Positions 52,872-61,362 of a stretch of 64,000 nucleotides of DNA are shown piece after piece (position 1 is the stretch's first letter; the number at the start of each line of letters is the position of its first letter). The notes under the pieces were generated by a model, which was not told the origin of the DNA, searched no databases, and saw only the letters and a list, made by a program, of their open reading frames with translations. The position numbers were made by a program, and so were the translations under genes. The stretch lies in NCBI GenBank assembly GCA_036382775.1, contig DASVHD010000032.1:1-64000 (forward strand). The letters run 5' to 3'. The DNA is from a bacterium. GTDB lineage: Bacteria; Hydrothermota; Tepidihabitantia; SM23-42; JAOAFX01.

Positions 52872-53364
52872 TTACGGCTTCGCCACTCGTATCGTCAAAA
52901 AAGCAAAAAGGCGTCGATAACATATGATAAAAAAACCTATAAGAAGTTTTAAAGATTTGGATGTCTATCAAAGTACTTATCGCGCATCTTTGACAATCGC
53001 CGGTAAAATTTTGCCGAAGTTACCTGATAGTGAAAAACATGATCTACGTAGTCAATTAAGCAGGTCGTCAAAAGCAGTTCCACGATTAATCGCTGAAGGG
53101 TTTGCTAAAAAACACCAGAAGCTAGGTTTTCAGAAGTATCTTGATGATGCAATGGCTGAATGTAACGAGACAATTGTCAGCCTTGAACACACTAAAGATA
53201 TTTACTCATTGGAAACTGAACTATGTATTGTTCTTGTTGACGTTTATGATAAAGCCGCCCGCCAACTATTTAATCTAGCCGAAGCATGGGATTTGTTCAA
53301 GAATAGAAGACGAACGACGAAGCCGTATAACGATACGGGCAGCGATGCCGTTTAACGTTCAACG
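52872..53364 (+). mobile_element. Inverted-repeat-bounded element carrying a four-helix-bundle gene
   Basis: The left arm (52872-52894, TACGGCTTCGCCACTCGTAT...) and right arm (from 53329, AACGATACGGGCAGCGATGC...) are inverted copies of the same sequence that forms gene-less elements at 5642, 30153, 54953 and 57091. The gene at 52924-53355 fills the space between the arms and takes its last codons and stop from the right arm. This resembles 23S rRNA intervening sequences, which also have terminal inverted repeats around a four-helix-bundle gene. Movement is inferred; no target duplication was found. Confidence 0.65.
52924..53355 (+). CDS. Four-helix-bundle protein (23S rRNA intervening-sequence / S23 family)
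   Basis: 143 aa. IRSFKDLDVYQSTYRASLTI, DLRSQLSRSSKAVPRLIAEG and FQKYLDDAMAECNETIVSLE are characteristic of the TIGR02436 four-helix-bundle family, known from intervening sequences in 23S rRNA of Leptospira and Coxiella and related to Avd of diversity-generating retroelements. Function is unresolved; RNA or DNA binding is suspected for the family. The last residues (KPYNDTGSDAV) are translated from the right repeat arm. No SD. It is wedged between the hydrolase and pccB genes, with AT-richer codon use than either neighbour. Confidence 0.88.
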   Translation: MIKKPIRSFKDLDVYQSTYRASLTIAGKILPKLPDSEKHDLRSQLSRSSKAVPRLIAEGFAKKHQKLGFQKYLDDAMAECNETIVSLEHTKDIYSLETELCIVLVDVYDKAARQLFNLAEAWDLFKNRRRTTKPYNDTGSDAV

Positions 53365-53387
53365 TATTTAACAGATAAGGAGTACTT

Positions 53388-54935
53388 ATGAAAATCAAGG
53401 ACAAGCTAAAACATCTTGAGCAGCTAGAGAAAGAGGCCCGTCTCGGCGGTGGCGAAGCGCGGATAAAAGCACAACACGACAAAGGCAAGCTGACGGCGCG
53501 CGAGCGCATTGACCTGTTACTGGACAAAGGAACTTTCCGGGAGACCGACATGTTCGTCACGCACCGGTGCAGTGATTTTGAGATGGAAAAGACCCGGATC
53601 CTTGGCGACGGTGTGGTTACGGGTTACGGACGGATCAACGGGCGTCCCATATGCATATTTGCCGAGGATTTTACCGTCTTCGGCGGCTCGCTTTCTATCA
53701 CATATGCGCAAAAGATCTGCAAGCTTCAGGATTTAGCGGTGAAGACGGGGTGTCCAGTCATCGGCCTGAAGGATTCCGGCGGCGCCAGGATCCAGGAGGG
53801 AGTGGACAGCCTTGCCGGATATACCGACGTATTCCTGCGTAATGTCCTCAGTTCGGGTGTGGTGCCTCAGATATCGGCCGTTATGGGGCCATGCGCAGGC
53901 GGTGCCGTCTACTCTCCAGCCATGACCGATTTTGTCATTATGGCGGGTGGTTCCTACATGTTCTTGACCGGACCGGATGTCGTCAAAGCCGCGACCCACG
54001 AGGACGTGACATTCGATGAGCTGGGCGGTGCGATGGTCCATAACGAAAAGTCCGGAGTGGCGCATTTTGCCGTTGACACCGAGATAGAGTGCATCGAACT
54101 GATAAAAAAATTAATGTCCTACATCCCGCAGAATAATCTTGAAGATCCGCCGAAGGTAAGCTGCAGCGATGATGTTAACCGGGGCGACAAGGAGCTTGAC
54201 ACTGTGGTCCCTGACAGCCCCAACAAGCCCTATGACATGCTGGACGTCATTCATAAGGTCGTGGACAACGGTGATTTTCTGGAAGTGCACAAGCACTATG
54301 CGCGGAACATGATCGTCGGTTTTGCGCGGTTCAACGGGCAGTCGGTAGGTATTGTCGCTAACCAGCCGGCGGTCCTGGCCGGCGTTCTGGATTGCGATTC
54401 CGCAATGAAGGGCGGACGGTTCGTAAGATTTTGCGACTGCTTCAATATACCGATCGTCACCTTCGTTGACGTGCCTGGGTTCCTGCCGGGGACGGCACAA
54501 GAATGGGGGGGCGTGATCAAGAACGGTGCTAAACTGCTTTACGCGTTCTGCGAAGCGACCGTTCCCAGGGTGACCGTGATCACACGCAAGGCCTATGGCG
54601 GCGCCTACTGCGTCATGAGCTCGAAGCATACCCGCGCCGACATAAATTTCGCGTGGCCCAGCGCCGAGATAGCGGTGATGGGTCCGGATGGGGCCGTGAA
54701 AATATTGTATCGCAAGGAACTCAAGGAAGCAAAGGCGCCGCGCGATCTTGAAAAATCACTGATCGATGACTACACCGATAAATTCGCGAATCCCTTCGTG
54801 ACCGCGAGCAAAGGATACATTGATGCAATCATCCGACCGTCAGAGACAAGACCGCGCATCATCGAATCGCTGGCGATGATCGAGAACAAACGGGATAAGA
54901 ACCCTCCTCGAAAGCACGGGAATATACCGTTATAA
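53388..54935 (+). CDS. pccB: Acyl-CoA carboxylase carboxyltransferase subunit (propionyl-CoA carboxylase beta type)
   Basis: 515 aa, two crotonase-like halves. [20 protein letters not shown] with [17 protein letters not shown] is the CoA site. [33 protein letters not shown] and [15 protein letters not shown] form the biotin side. It carboxylates propionyl-CoA to methylmalonyl-CoA with the biotin carboxylase and carrier genes downstream. Odd: the specificity position that is Asp422 in Streptomyces PccB is Cys408 here (GGAYCVM), so acyl preference may be shifted. SD AAGGAG. Repeat elements lie on both sides of the gene. Confidence 0.93.
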   Translation: MKIKDKLKHLEQLEKEARLGGGEARIKAQHDKGKLTARERIDLLLDKGTFRETDMFVTHRCSDFEMEKTRILGDGVVTGYGRINGRPICIFAEDFTVFGGSLSITYAQKICKLQDLAVKTGCPVIGLKDSGGARIQEGVDSLAGYTDVFLRNVLSSGVVPQISAVMGPCAGGAVYSPAMTDFVIMAGGSYMFLTGPDVVKAATHEDVTFDELGGAMVHNEKSGVAHFAVDTEIECIELIKKLMSYIPQNNLEDPPKVSCSDDVNRGDKELDTVVPDSPNKPYDMLDVIHKVVDNGDFLEVHKHYARNMIVGFARFNGQSVGIVANQPAVLAGVLDCDSAMKGGRFVRFCDCFNIPIVTFVDVPGFLPGTAQEWGGVIKNGAKLLYAFCEATVPRVTVITRKAYGGAYCVMSSKHTRADINFAWPSAEIAVMGPDGAVKILYRKELKEAKAPRDLEKSLIDDYTDKFANPFVTASKGYIDAIIRPSETRPRIIESLAMIENKRDKNPPRKHGNIPL

Positions 54936-54952
54936 AGATCGTCTGTCGTTAT

Positions 54953-55060
54953 GGGGCATAGCCGCTCGTTTCATTTTATTCAATTTTTTTGGTTCAGATC
55001 GTTGACGTATAACGAAGCCGTACAACCATACAGGCAGCGATGCCGTAGAACGTTCAACGG
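54953..55060 (+). repeat. Inverted-repeat element, gene-less copy 3, close relative of the gene-bearing element
   Basis: The right half 55014-55060 matches 53318-53364 of the gene-bearing element at 42 of 47 positions (CGAAGCCGTACAACCATACA... to ...AACGTTCAACG). The left arm starts GGGCATAGCCGCTCGTTTCA. It lies directly before the biotin carboxylase start, which has no SD. Confidence 0.8.
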
Positions 55061-55074
55061 AATTCATAAAAGCT

Positions 55075-56568
55075 ATGTTTAAAAAGATCCTGATCGCTAA
55101 CCGCGGCGAGATCGCGGTAAGGATATTAAGGGCATGCCGGGAAATGGGTATCGCCACTGTGGCTGTTTATTCGGAAGCCGATCAAACAGGGCTTCATGTG
55201 ATCTATGCGGATGAGTCATATTACCTGGGGCCGGCGCCGGCACGCGACAGCTACCTCAAGATCGAGGCCTTAATCGCCATTGCCCGGGAAAGTGGCGCTG
55301 AAGCCATTCACCCGGGGTACGGGTTCCTGGCCGAAAATGAGGATTTTGCACAAGCCTGCGCCGATAACCGGATCGTGTTCATCGGTCCGAGCGCCCGCGC
55401 GATCCGACTGCTGGGAGACAAGATCGCTTCCAAAAAAACGATGGTATCGGCCGGCGTTCCCGTCGTTCCAGGCAGCCCGGGTGCCGTAACCGGCGATGCC
55501 GAAGCGTTGAAACTCGCCGGATCAATCGGCCTGCCTGTTCTCATAAAGGCATCGGGCGGGGGCGGCGGCAAGGGAATGAGAGTCGTGCGGGGTGAAAAGG
55601 ATCTGCCGGCAGCCCTGAAACAGGCACGCGGCGAAGCGCAGTCCGCCTTCGGTAATCCAACCATCTTTATCGAGAAATTTCTCGATGCTCCCAGGCACAT
55701 AGAATTCCAGATCCTGGCGGATGAACACGGCAATGTCATACACCTGGGGGAACGCGAATGCTCGGTCCAGCGGCGGCATCAAAAACTGATCGAAGAATCG
55801 CCATCCGCGATCATGAACGGTAAGCTCAGAGCCACGATGGGTGAAGCCGCCGTAAAAGCAGTAAAGGCGTCTGGTTATACCAACGCCGGGACCGTCGAGT
55901 TCATGGTCGACAAAGGTAAAAAATTCTATTTCCTGGAGATGAACACGCGGCTTCAGGTCGAACACCCGGTTACCGAGCTGGTTACTGGTGTCGATATCGT
56001 GAAAGAACAGCTGAGGATCGCTGCCGGCGAAAAGTTGAGCTTGCATCAGGAACAGGTACAGATCACGGGCGCGGCTATCGAGTGCCGCATATCGGCCGAA
56101 GATCCGGCGGCTAATTTCGCTCCCTCAACGGGCAGGATCAAGCACTGGCTGGGACCAGGAGGGCCGGGGGTCAGGTTGGACAGCGGAGTTTATGAAGGAT
56201 TCGAAGTCCCGGTCTATTACGATCCACTCATCGCCAAGCTGCTGGTGTGGGCGTCCAGCAGGGAAGAGGCGATCGAAAGGATGGAACGAGCGCTCGGCGA
56301 ATTCAATATTGATGGTATAAAAACGACCGTGCCTTTTCATCGTCTGGTAATGGCGAACGAAAAATTTAGAAGCGGCAATTATGATACGACGTTCATTGAC
56401 AGCGAATTGGGAGCCATTGTATACGAAAAGAAAGATCAGGAAATCGCCGCGATGGCAGCGGTCGTGTTCAAGGTCAGAAAAGAACATGAAGCTTCGGCCG
56501 GCATATCGGGCGCTGACCACGGACCGGGGATAAATCCCTGGAAACAGGCCGGAAGGCCGGTCCTATAA
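55075..56568 (+). CDS. Biotin carboxylase subunit of acyl-CoA carboxylase
   Basis: 497 aa ATP-grasp enzyme that carboxylates biotin. KILIANRGEIAVRILRACRE is the N-terminus. The Gly-rich loop is KASGGGGGKGMRVV. EKFLDAPRHIEFQILADEHG, ERECSVQRRHQKLIEESPS and FLEMNTRLQVEHPVTELVTG are catalytic. It is about 45 residues longer than AccC; the tail (after SGNYDTTFID) resembles the linker after the BC domain in fused propionyl-CoA carboxylase alpha chains. One nt separates it from the biotin-carrier gene. No SD; a repeat element sits immediately upstream. Confidence 0.94.
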   Translation: MFKKILIANRGEIAVRILRACREMGIATVAVYSEADQTGLHVIYADESYYLGPAPARDSYLKIEALIAIARESGAEAIHPGYGFLAENEDFAQACADNRIVFIGPSARAIRLLGDKIASKKTMVSAGVPVVPGSPGAVTGDAEALKLAGSIGLPVLIKASGGGGGKGMRVVRGEKDLPAALKQARGEAQSAFGNPTIFIEKFLDAPRHIEFQILADEHGNVIHLGERECSVQRRHQKLIEESPSAIMNGKLRATMGEAAVKAVKASGYTNAGTVEFMVDKGKKFYFLEMNTRLQVEHPVTELVTGVDIVKEQLRIAAGEKLSLHQEQVQITGAAIECRISAEDPAANFAPSTGRIKHWLGPGGPGVRLDSGVYEGFEVPVYYDPLIAKLLVWASSREEAIERMERALGEFNIDGIKTTVPFHRLVMANEKFRSGNYDTTFIDSELGAIVYEKKDQEIAAMAAVVFKVRKEHEASAGISGADHGPGINPWKQAGRPVL

Positions 56569-56569
56569 C

Positions 56570-57067
56570 ATGGCTTACAGCGTAAAGATCGATAACCTGG
56601 AATTCAAAGTCGATGTTAAGGCGACGGACGCGGGTTACTCGTGTACCGTTAACGGGAAAGAACTCGCGGTCCGGGTTCTTGAGAAGGGGCGTCATGGTGA
56701 ACTCTTATTTATGATCCAGAACCACCCCTTTATCGTGTCTTCAAGTCCTGACGGCGATCTCATCGTAGTCAATGGCATGGAATACGCTTGCGATGTCATC
56801 GACGAGCAGATCAAAAAACTACTCATGGCGAGCCCGGATGCATTGCATAAAAAGGAACTGGTCATTGTGGCGCCCATGCCGGGTTTGGTCATTGATATCG
56901 AAGTGCAGGAAGGAAACCCGGTAAAGCAAAGCCAGGGGCTGCTCATCGTTGAAGCGATGAAGATGCAGAACGAGATCAAAGCGCCAAGAGAAGGCGTTGT
57001 AAAAAAGATCTTTGTCCAGAAAGGGCAGACCGTGAATAGTAAAGACAAACTGGTAATAATAGAGTAA
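56570..57067 (+). CDS. Biotin carboxyl carrier subunit of acyl-CoA carboxylase
   Basis: 165 aa. The C-terminal biotinyl domain (about 95-165) has APMPGLVIDIEVQEGNPVKQ and VEAMKMQNEIKAP, with Lys131 as the biotin site. The N-terminal ~90 residues (DNLEFKVDVKATDAGYSCTV, NGKELAVRVLEKGRHGELLF) look like the small BT-type domain found next to biotinyl domains of propionyl-CoA carboxylase alpha chains. Together with 55075 it is a split alpha subunit. Starts one nt after the biotin carboxylase stop. Confidence 0.93.
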   Translation: MAYSVKIDNLEFKVDVKATDAGYSCTVNGKELAVRVLEKGRHGELLFMIQNHPFIVSSSPDGDLIVVNGMEYACDVIDEQIKKLLMASPDALHKKELVIVAPMPGLVIDIEVQEGNPVKQSQGLLIVEAMKMQNEIKAPREGVVKKIFVQKGQTVNSKDKLVIIE

Positions 57068-57090
57068 TTGAGTAAAAAAAAGGAGTTATA

Positions 57091-57190
57091 CGGCATGGCC
57101 ACTCGTTTCGATTTACGGCATCGTCATACGGGGATTAAACAAACATATAACGACAAACGTCTTACGATACGAGCGGCGACGCCTTATAAC
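57091..57190 (+). repeat. Inverted-repeat element, gene-less copy 4
   Basis: The left arm starts CGGCATGGCCACTCGTTTCG (57091), and the right arm ACGATACGAGCGGCGACGCC (57163). Inner distance about 50 bp. It separates the ribosome site AAGGAG (57080-57085) from the mutase gene at 57211. Confidence 0.75.
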
Positions 57191-57211
57191 GTAAAACAAA
57201 TGATATCGTAA
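57095..57211 (+). CDS. Repeat-encoded 38-codon leader ORF before the mutase gene
   Basis: ATG at 57095 lies 9 nt after AAGGAG and opens 38 codons ([20 protein letters not shown]...) that lie almost wholly in the repeat element. Its TAA (57209-57211) overlaps the mutase ATG at 57211 (TAATG). The mutase has no SD of its own, so re-initiation after this ORF could be how it is translated. It has no known homology; it may be only a by-product of the insertion. Confidence 0.5.
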   Translation: MATRFDLRHRHTGIKQTYNDKRLTIRAATPYNVKQMIS

Positions 57212-58758
57212 TGCTATTCACTCCTGATAACATTAAAGATCTCGAATACACGCGGGATCTCGGCGATCCGGGCGAATATCCCTTCACGCGCGGCATCTAC
57301 CCATCGATGTACTCGGGCCGCTTGTGGACAATGAGGCAGTATGCCGGTTTTGGCACGGCCAAAGAATCGAACAAACGATATAAATACCTGATAGAACACG
57401 GCCAGACCGGATTATCAGTCGCATTCGATCTGCCGACCCAGATGGGCTACGATTCCGACCACCCTTGCAGTGAAGGTGAAGTGGGTAAGTGCGGTGTCGC
57501 GATCGATACGCTCGGCGACATGGAGACCTTATTCGACAGCATACCCCTTGACCGCGTAAGTACATCAATGACCATAAACGCAACCGCTTCAATCATCCTG
57601 GCCATGTATGTTGCCGTCGCCGAGAAACAGGGCGCGTCGCCGGCGGTTCTTGAAGGCACGGTGCAGAATGACATTCTAAAAGAATATATAGCCCGCGGAG
57701 CATACATATATCCGCCAGCAGCTTCGCTGAAGCTGACGGTTGACATAATTACCCATTGCAGCAAATACCATCCCAAATGGAACACGATATCGATCTCGGG
57801 TTATCATATCAGGGAGGCCGGCGCGACCGCTGCTCAGGAAATTGCTTTTACCATCGCCAATGGCATCGCTTATGTTGATGCCGTTGTTCAACGCGGAGGA
57901 CTTGATGTTGATTCATTCGCTCCGCGCATCTCGTTCTTTTTCAACGCTCATAATAATTTTTTCGAAGAGATCGCAAAATTCCGCGCGGCGCGCAGGCTGT
58001 GGGCCAAAATAATGAAGGAGCAGTTCCTGGCAAAAAACCCTAGATCATGGATGCTCCGTTTCCACACTCAGACCGCGGGTTGCACGTTGACTGCGCAGGA
58101 GCCTGAAAACAATATCGTGCGCGTTGCCCTGCAGGCACTCGCGGCCGTTTTTGGGGGAACGCAAAGTCTGCACACGAATTCTTATGATGAAGCGCTGTCT
58201 TTGCCGAGCGAACAGGCAGTAAAATTGGCGCTGCGCACGCAGCAGTTGATCGGTTATGAAAGCGGGGTTTCCGAATTTGTAGACCCGCTGGGCGGCGCTT
58301 ATTGCATCGAATCCATGACCAATGACCTGGCGCACGAAGCACTGGATTACTTGGCAGAGATCAAGGCTATGGGGGGTGCCATAAGCGCAGTCGAGAACGG
58401 TTATTTCCAAAAAGAGATCCACCAGAGCGCCCGTCAGTATCAAAAGCGGATCGAAAGCGGCGAGATAAATGTTGTCAGTGTCAACAAATTTGCCGGCGAG
58501 AAGACGAATGGATACCCGGTCATGCGCATTCCCGCAAAAGCGATTGGGAAGCAGTTGAACGCGCTTAAAAAGATCAGGCTGAAAAGGGACAGGGCGCGCG
58601 TTGGATCGGTATTAAGCAAACTGTCAAAAGCTGCAATAAATAATGAAAATCTGATGCCCCCGATCCTGGATTGCGTCAGGGCATACGCAACTGTCGGTGA
58701 GATTTCTGACTCGCTGAGAGAAGTATACGGGGAATATAAAGAGAAAAATATATTTTAA
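57211..58758 (+). CDS. Methylmalonyl-CoA mutase large subunit
   Basis: 515-aa catalytic subunit that rearranges (R)-methylmalonyl-CoA to succinyl-CoA. [13 protein letters not shown] with Y44 and [13 protein letters not shown] with R162 are the Tyr/Arg pair diagnostic for methylmalonyl-CoA. [15 protein letters not shown] and [20 protein letters not shown] are typical. No B12 domain; it probably uses the subunit encoded at 50266. The N-terminus ([20 protein letters not shown]) lacks about 30 residues seen in the paralogue at 48411 and in most relatives, and a repeat lies exactly there, suggesting truncation by insertion. A composite repeat follows. Confidence 0.93.
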   Translation: MLFTPDNIKDLEYTRDLGDPGEYPFTRGIYPSMYSGRLWTMRQYAGFGTAKESNKRYKYLIEHGQTGLSVAFDLPTQMGYDSDHPCSEGEVGKCGVAIDTLGDMETLFDSIPLDRVSTSMTINATASIILAMYVAVAEKQGASPAVLEGTVQNDILKEYIARGAYIYPPAASLKLTVDIITHCSKYHPKWNTISISGYHIREAGATAAQEIAFTIANGIAYVDAVVQRGGLDVDSFAPRISFFFNAHNNFFEEIAKFRAARRLWAKIMKEQFLAKNPRSWMLRFHTQTAGCTLTAQEPENNIVRVALQALAAVFGGTQSLHTNSYDEALSLPSEQAVKLALRTQQLIGYESGVSEFVDPLGGAYCIESMTNDLAHEALDYLAEIKAMGGAISAVENGYFQKEIHQSARQYQKRIESGEINVVSVNKFAGEKTNGYPVMRIPAKAIGKQLNALKKIRLKRDRARVGSVLSKLSKAAINNENLMPPILDCVRAYATVGEISDSLREVYGEYKEKNIF

Positions 58759-58970
58759 ATCCGAAGCACTAAATCCGAAATCCCGCTTCGTGTCGAATAC
58801 TCAGCATGAGACATAAACAAATTCTAATGACCGAAATCCCAAAAATATCCCCCCCACCTCAATCCTCCCCCTCGAGGGGGGAGGGAAAGGGAGGGGGTGC
58901 GTTTGGAATTCGGGTGTTTGAATTTTGGATTTGTTTAGGATTTAGATATTAGAATTTAGAATTTACTGAG
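58759..58970. repeat. Composite intergenic repeat, copy 4
   Basis: Nearly the same as 50043-50250, including both arms and the CCTCCCCCTCGAGGGGGG core. Like that copy, it follows a mutase large-subunit gene and ends before the SD (AAGGAGG) of the next gene. Confidence 0.9.
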
Positions 58971-58981
58971 AAGGAGGTAAA

Positions 58982-60070
58982 ATGATATTTGGGATTCCCA
59001 AGGAGCTGCCGCCATTCAAGGAGACGCCCGAATACCGGGTGGGTCTTTCGCCGATGGCGGCGAAAGAGCTGATATTATGCGGAGCTCAGGTCTATGTCGA
59101 GAGCAAAGCCGGCGAAGGCGCTGGTTTTTCCGATGATGAATACCAGAAAGCCGGAGCCAAAGTAGTTTTTTCGAAAGAGGAAGCATATATACGTTCGGAC
59201 ATCATCCTGAAGGTCCGGAGGCCGCAACAGGAAGAATACCAGTTCATTAAGGAGAACCAGGTGATCATGGGGTTCATGCATCTTGTGACGGCGCGCAAGG
59301 AATTTTGTACCATGGTGAACGAAAAAAAGATCACGCTCGTCGGATATGAGATCATTCAGAGGAGTGATGGCAGGCTGCCGATCGTGATCCCAATGAGCGA
59401 GATGGCCGGAAAACTGGCGGTGCAGCTGGCCGCAAGGTTACTGGAATCGCCAGGTGGAGGGCGAGGAATCCTTTTGGGCGGTCTGCCCGGCATCCCGCCG
59501 GCAGAGGTCGTCATTCTCGGTGCCGGAACGCTTGGCCGCACAGCCGCAAAATGCTTTGCCGGGATCGGCGCCAATGTCTATGTAGTGGATGTCATCCGCG
59601 ACCGTCTTGATACCCTTGCCCGGCACTCTGAAGGCAGCAAGATAACGACCATGTTCGCGACCAGGCACAATATTGAAAAACTGGTCAAATTTGCCGATGT
59701 TCTGATCGGCGCCGTATTGCTGCCTGGCAAACGGTCGCCGATCCTCGTCACCAATGATATGGTGCCGACAATGAGGAAGGGTTCAGTAATTATCGATTTC
59801 TCGATCGACCAGGGCGGGTGCATTGAGACCGCCCAGGTCACGCCGACCGGTAAGTTCATATACACGGTCCATGATGTCATTCATTTCTGCATGCCCAATG
59901 CCACCACGCTGGTCGCCAGGACTGCCACTCACGCGATCTCCTCCGGCATCTACCCGTATTTAAAGATCATGACCGAACTCGGTTTTGAAAGGACGATCCG
60001 GGAATACCCGGAGATAAACCTGGGTATCTACGCTGAACAGGGTGAGATCAAGAAGGAGTACCTCGTATGA
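58982..60070 (+). CDS. ald: Alanine dehydrogenase
   Basis: 362 aa of the alanine dehydrogenase/transhydrogenase-alpha family. GIPKELPPFKETPEYRVGLS is the substrate-arginine region; ILKVRRPQQEEYQFI carries the catalytic Lys; FMHLVTAR the His; VVILGAGTLGRTAAKCFAGI the NAD site; IIDFSIDQGGCIETAQ the catalytic Asp. It interconverts alanine and pyruvate with NAD. A role as a nitrogen or redox sink during amino-acid fermentation fits the block (inference). SD AAGGAGG; 4-nt overlap with the CoA-transferase gene. Confidence 0.88.
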   Translation: MIFGIPKELPPFKETPEYRVGLSPMAAKELILCGAQVYVESKAGEGAGFSDDEYQKAGAKVVFSKEEAYIRSDIILKVRRPQQEEYQFIKENQVIMGFMHLVTARKEFCTMVNEKKITLVGYEIIQRSDGRLPIVIPMSEMAGKLAVQLAARLLESPGGGRGILLGGLPGIPPAEVVILGAGTLGRTAAKCFAGIGANVYVVDVIRDRLDTLARHSEGSKITTMFATRHNIEKLVKFADVLIGAVLLPGKRSPILVTNDMVPTMRKGSVIIDFSIDQGGCIETAQVTPTGKFIYTVHDVIHFCMPNATTLVARTATHAISSGIYPYLKIMTELGFERTIREYPEINLGIYAEQGEIKKEYLV

Positions 60071-61362
60071 GCTGGTTCAATGACTATAAAAACAAAAGAT
60101 GTTCGCTGACGGAAGCCGTCTCTGTTGTCAACAGCGGGAACCGCGTGTATATCAGCGGGAACGCTGCTACCCCGTTTAGCCTTATGGAAGCGTTATCGCA
60201 GCGAAGAGATGAGCTCAAGGACGTGGAGATCACGCACGTACTGCTCTTCGGCGATGATCCTCTTTCAAAACCCGGCATGGAAGGGCATTTCCGTCACAAC
60301 TCGCTGTTTGTTGGGCCAGCTGACCGCAAAGCGGTCAACGAGGGCAGGGCTGATTACATACCGGTCTTCCTGTACGAGATACCGGACCTGTTCTATTCGG
60401 GATTGCTGCCGCTCGATGTCGCCTTCCTGCATCTTTCACCACCGGACGAGCACGGCTTCATGAGTTTGGGCGTCGAGTGCCTGTGTTCCAAGGCGGCGGC
60501 AGAGACGGCCAAGATCGTTGTTGCCCAGGTGAACGACCGGATGCCGAGGACGCTTGGAGATTCCTTCATGCATATTTCACGGGTTGCAAAAATCGTAGAG
60601 ATCTCGAGGGACCTTCCCGAACTCGAGAGCGCTCCTTTTACCGAAGTGGAAAAGAAGATCGGACAGAATATCGCCGACCTGGTCGAGGATGGAAGTACGC
60701 TGCAGCTTGGGATCGGGGGTATTCCCAACGCCGCCCTGAAAGCGATGTTCAGTAAAAAAGACCTTGGTGTGCACACGGAAATGGTGTCCGACAGCATTAT
60801 CGAAGCGATCGAGGCGGGGGTCGTGACCGGCGCCAAGAAAGTTCTGCATCCTTACAAGGTGGTCGCTACCTTCTATCTAGGATCCCGGAAAATGTACGAG
60901 TTCATCGATAACAACCCCACGTTCGAAACGCATCCTTCCAATTATACAAACCTGCCTTATATTGTTTCGCAGAACGAAAAAATGGTGGCGATAAACTCAG
61001 CGATCGAGGTCGACATTACGGGCCAGGTTTGCGCGGATTCGATCGGAACAAAGATCTACTCGGGGTTCGGCGGACAGGTCGATTTTATCCGGGGCGCAGC
61101 GCAGTCAAAGAACGGCAAACCCATAATCGCCTTGCCCACGACCGCGAAGAACGACACGGTCACGAAGATCGTTCCGACACTGCAGGTGGGCGCCGGAGTT
61201 GTAACCACGCGAGCGGATATTCACTACTTGGTGACCGAATACGGAGTGGCGTATCTGCATGGAAAGAACCTGAGGGAAAGAGCGCAGCTGATCATCGGAA
61301 TCGCTCATCCCAATTTCAGACCAATGCTGGAAGAAGAGGCGAAGAAACGAAAGATCTTATGA
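60067..61362 (+). CDS. Acetyl-CoA hydrolase/transferase family CoA-transferase (butyrate/4-hydroxybutyrate type)
   Basis: 431 aa. TLQLGIGGIPNAALKAMFSK (the CoA-side glycine motif), GVHTEMVSDSIIEAIEAG with E238 (the position of the catalytic Glu in Clostridium 4-hydroxybutyrate CoA-transferase), INSAIEVDITGQVCADSIG and SGFGGQVDFIRGAAQSKNG are family motifs. It moves CoA between acetate and another short acid. Next to C4 and C3 acyl-CoA enzymes it could release butyrate, isobutyrate or propionate. Starts and ends with ATGA overlaps, so it is coupled to ald and mce. Confidence 0.88.
   Translation: MSWFNDYKNKRCSLTEAVSVVNSGNRVYISGNAATPFSLMEALSQRRDELKDVEITHVLLFGDDPLSKPGMEGHFRHNSLFVGPADRKAVNEGRADYIPVFLYEIPDLFYSGLLPLDVAFLHLSPPDEHGFMSLGVECLCSKAAAETAKIVVAQVNDRMPRTLGDSFMHISRVAKIVEISRDLPELESAPFTEVEKKIGQNIADLVEDGSTLQLGIGGIPNAALKAMFSKKDLGVHTEMVSDSIIEAIEAGVVTGAKKVLHPYKVVATFYLGSRKMYEFIDNNPTFETHPSNYTNLPYIVSQNEKMVAINSAIEVDITGQVCADSIGTKIYSGFGGQVDFIRGAAQSKNGKPIIALPTTAKNDTVTKIVPTLQVGAGVVTTRADIHYLVTEYGVAYLHGKNLRERAQLIIGIAHPNFRPMLEEEAKKRKIL

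Noticed and set aside
61029-61358. Longer N-terminus for the epimerase gene
   Set aside because: The extra 110 codons overlap the CoA-transferase and are not epimerase-like; the ATG at 61359 gives normal length and an ATGA overlap.
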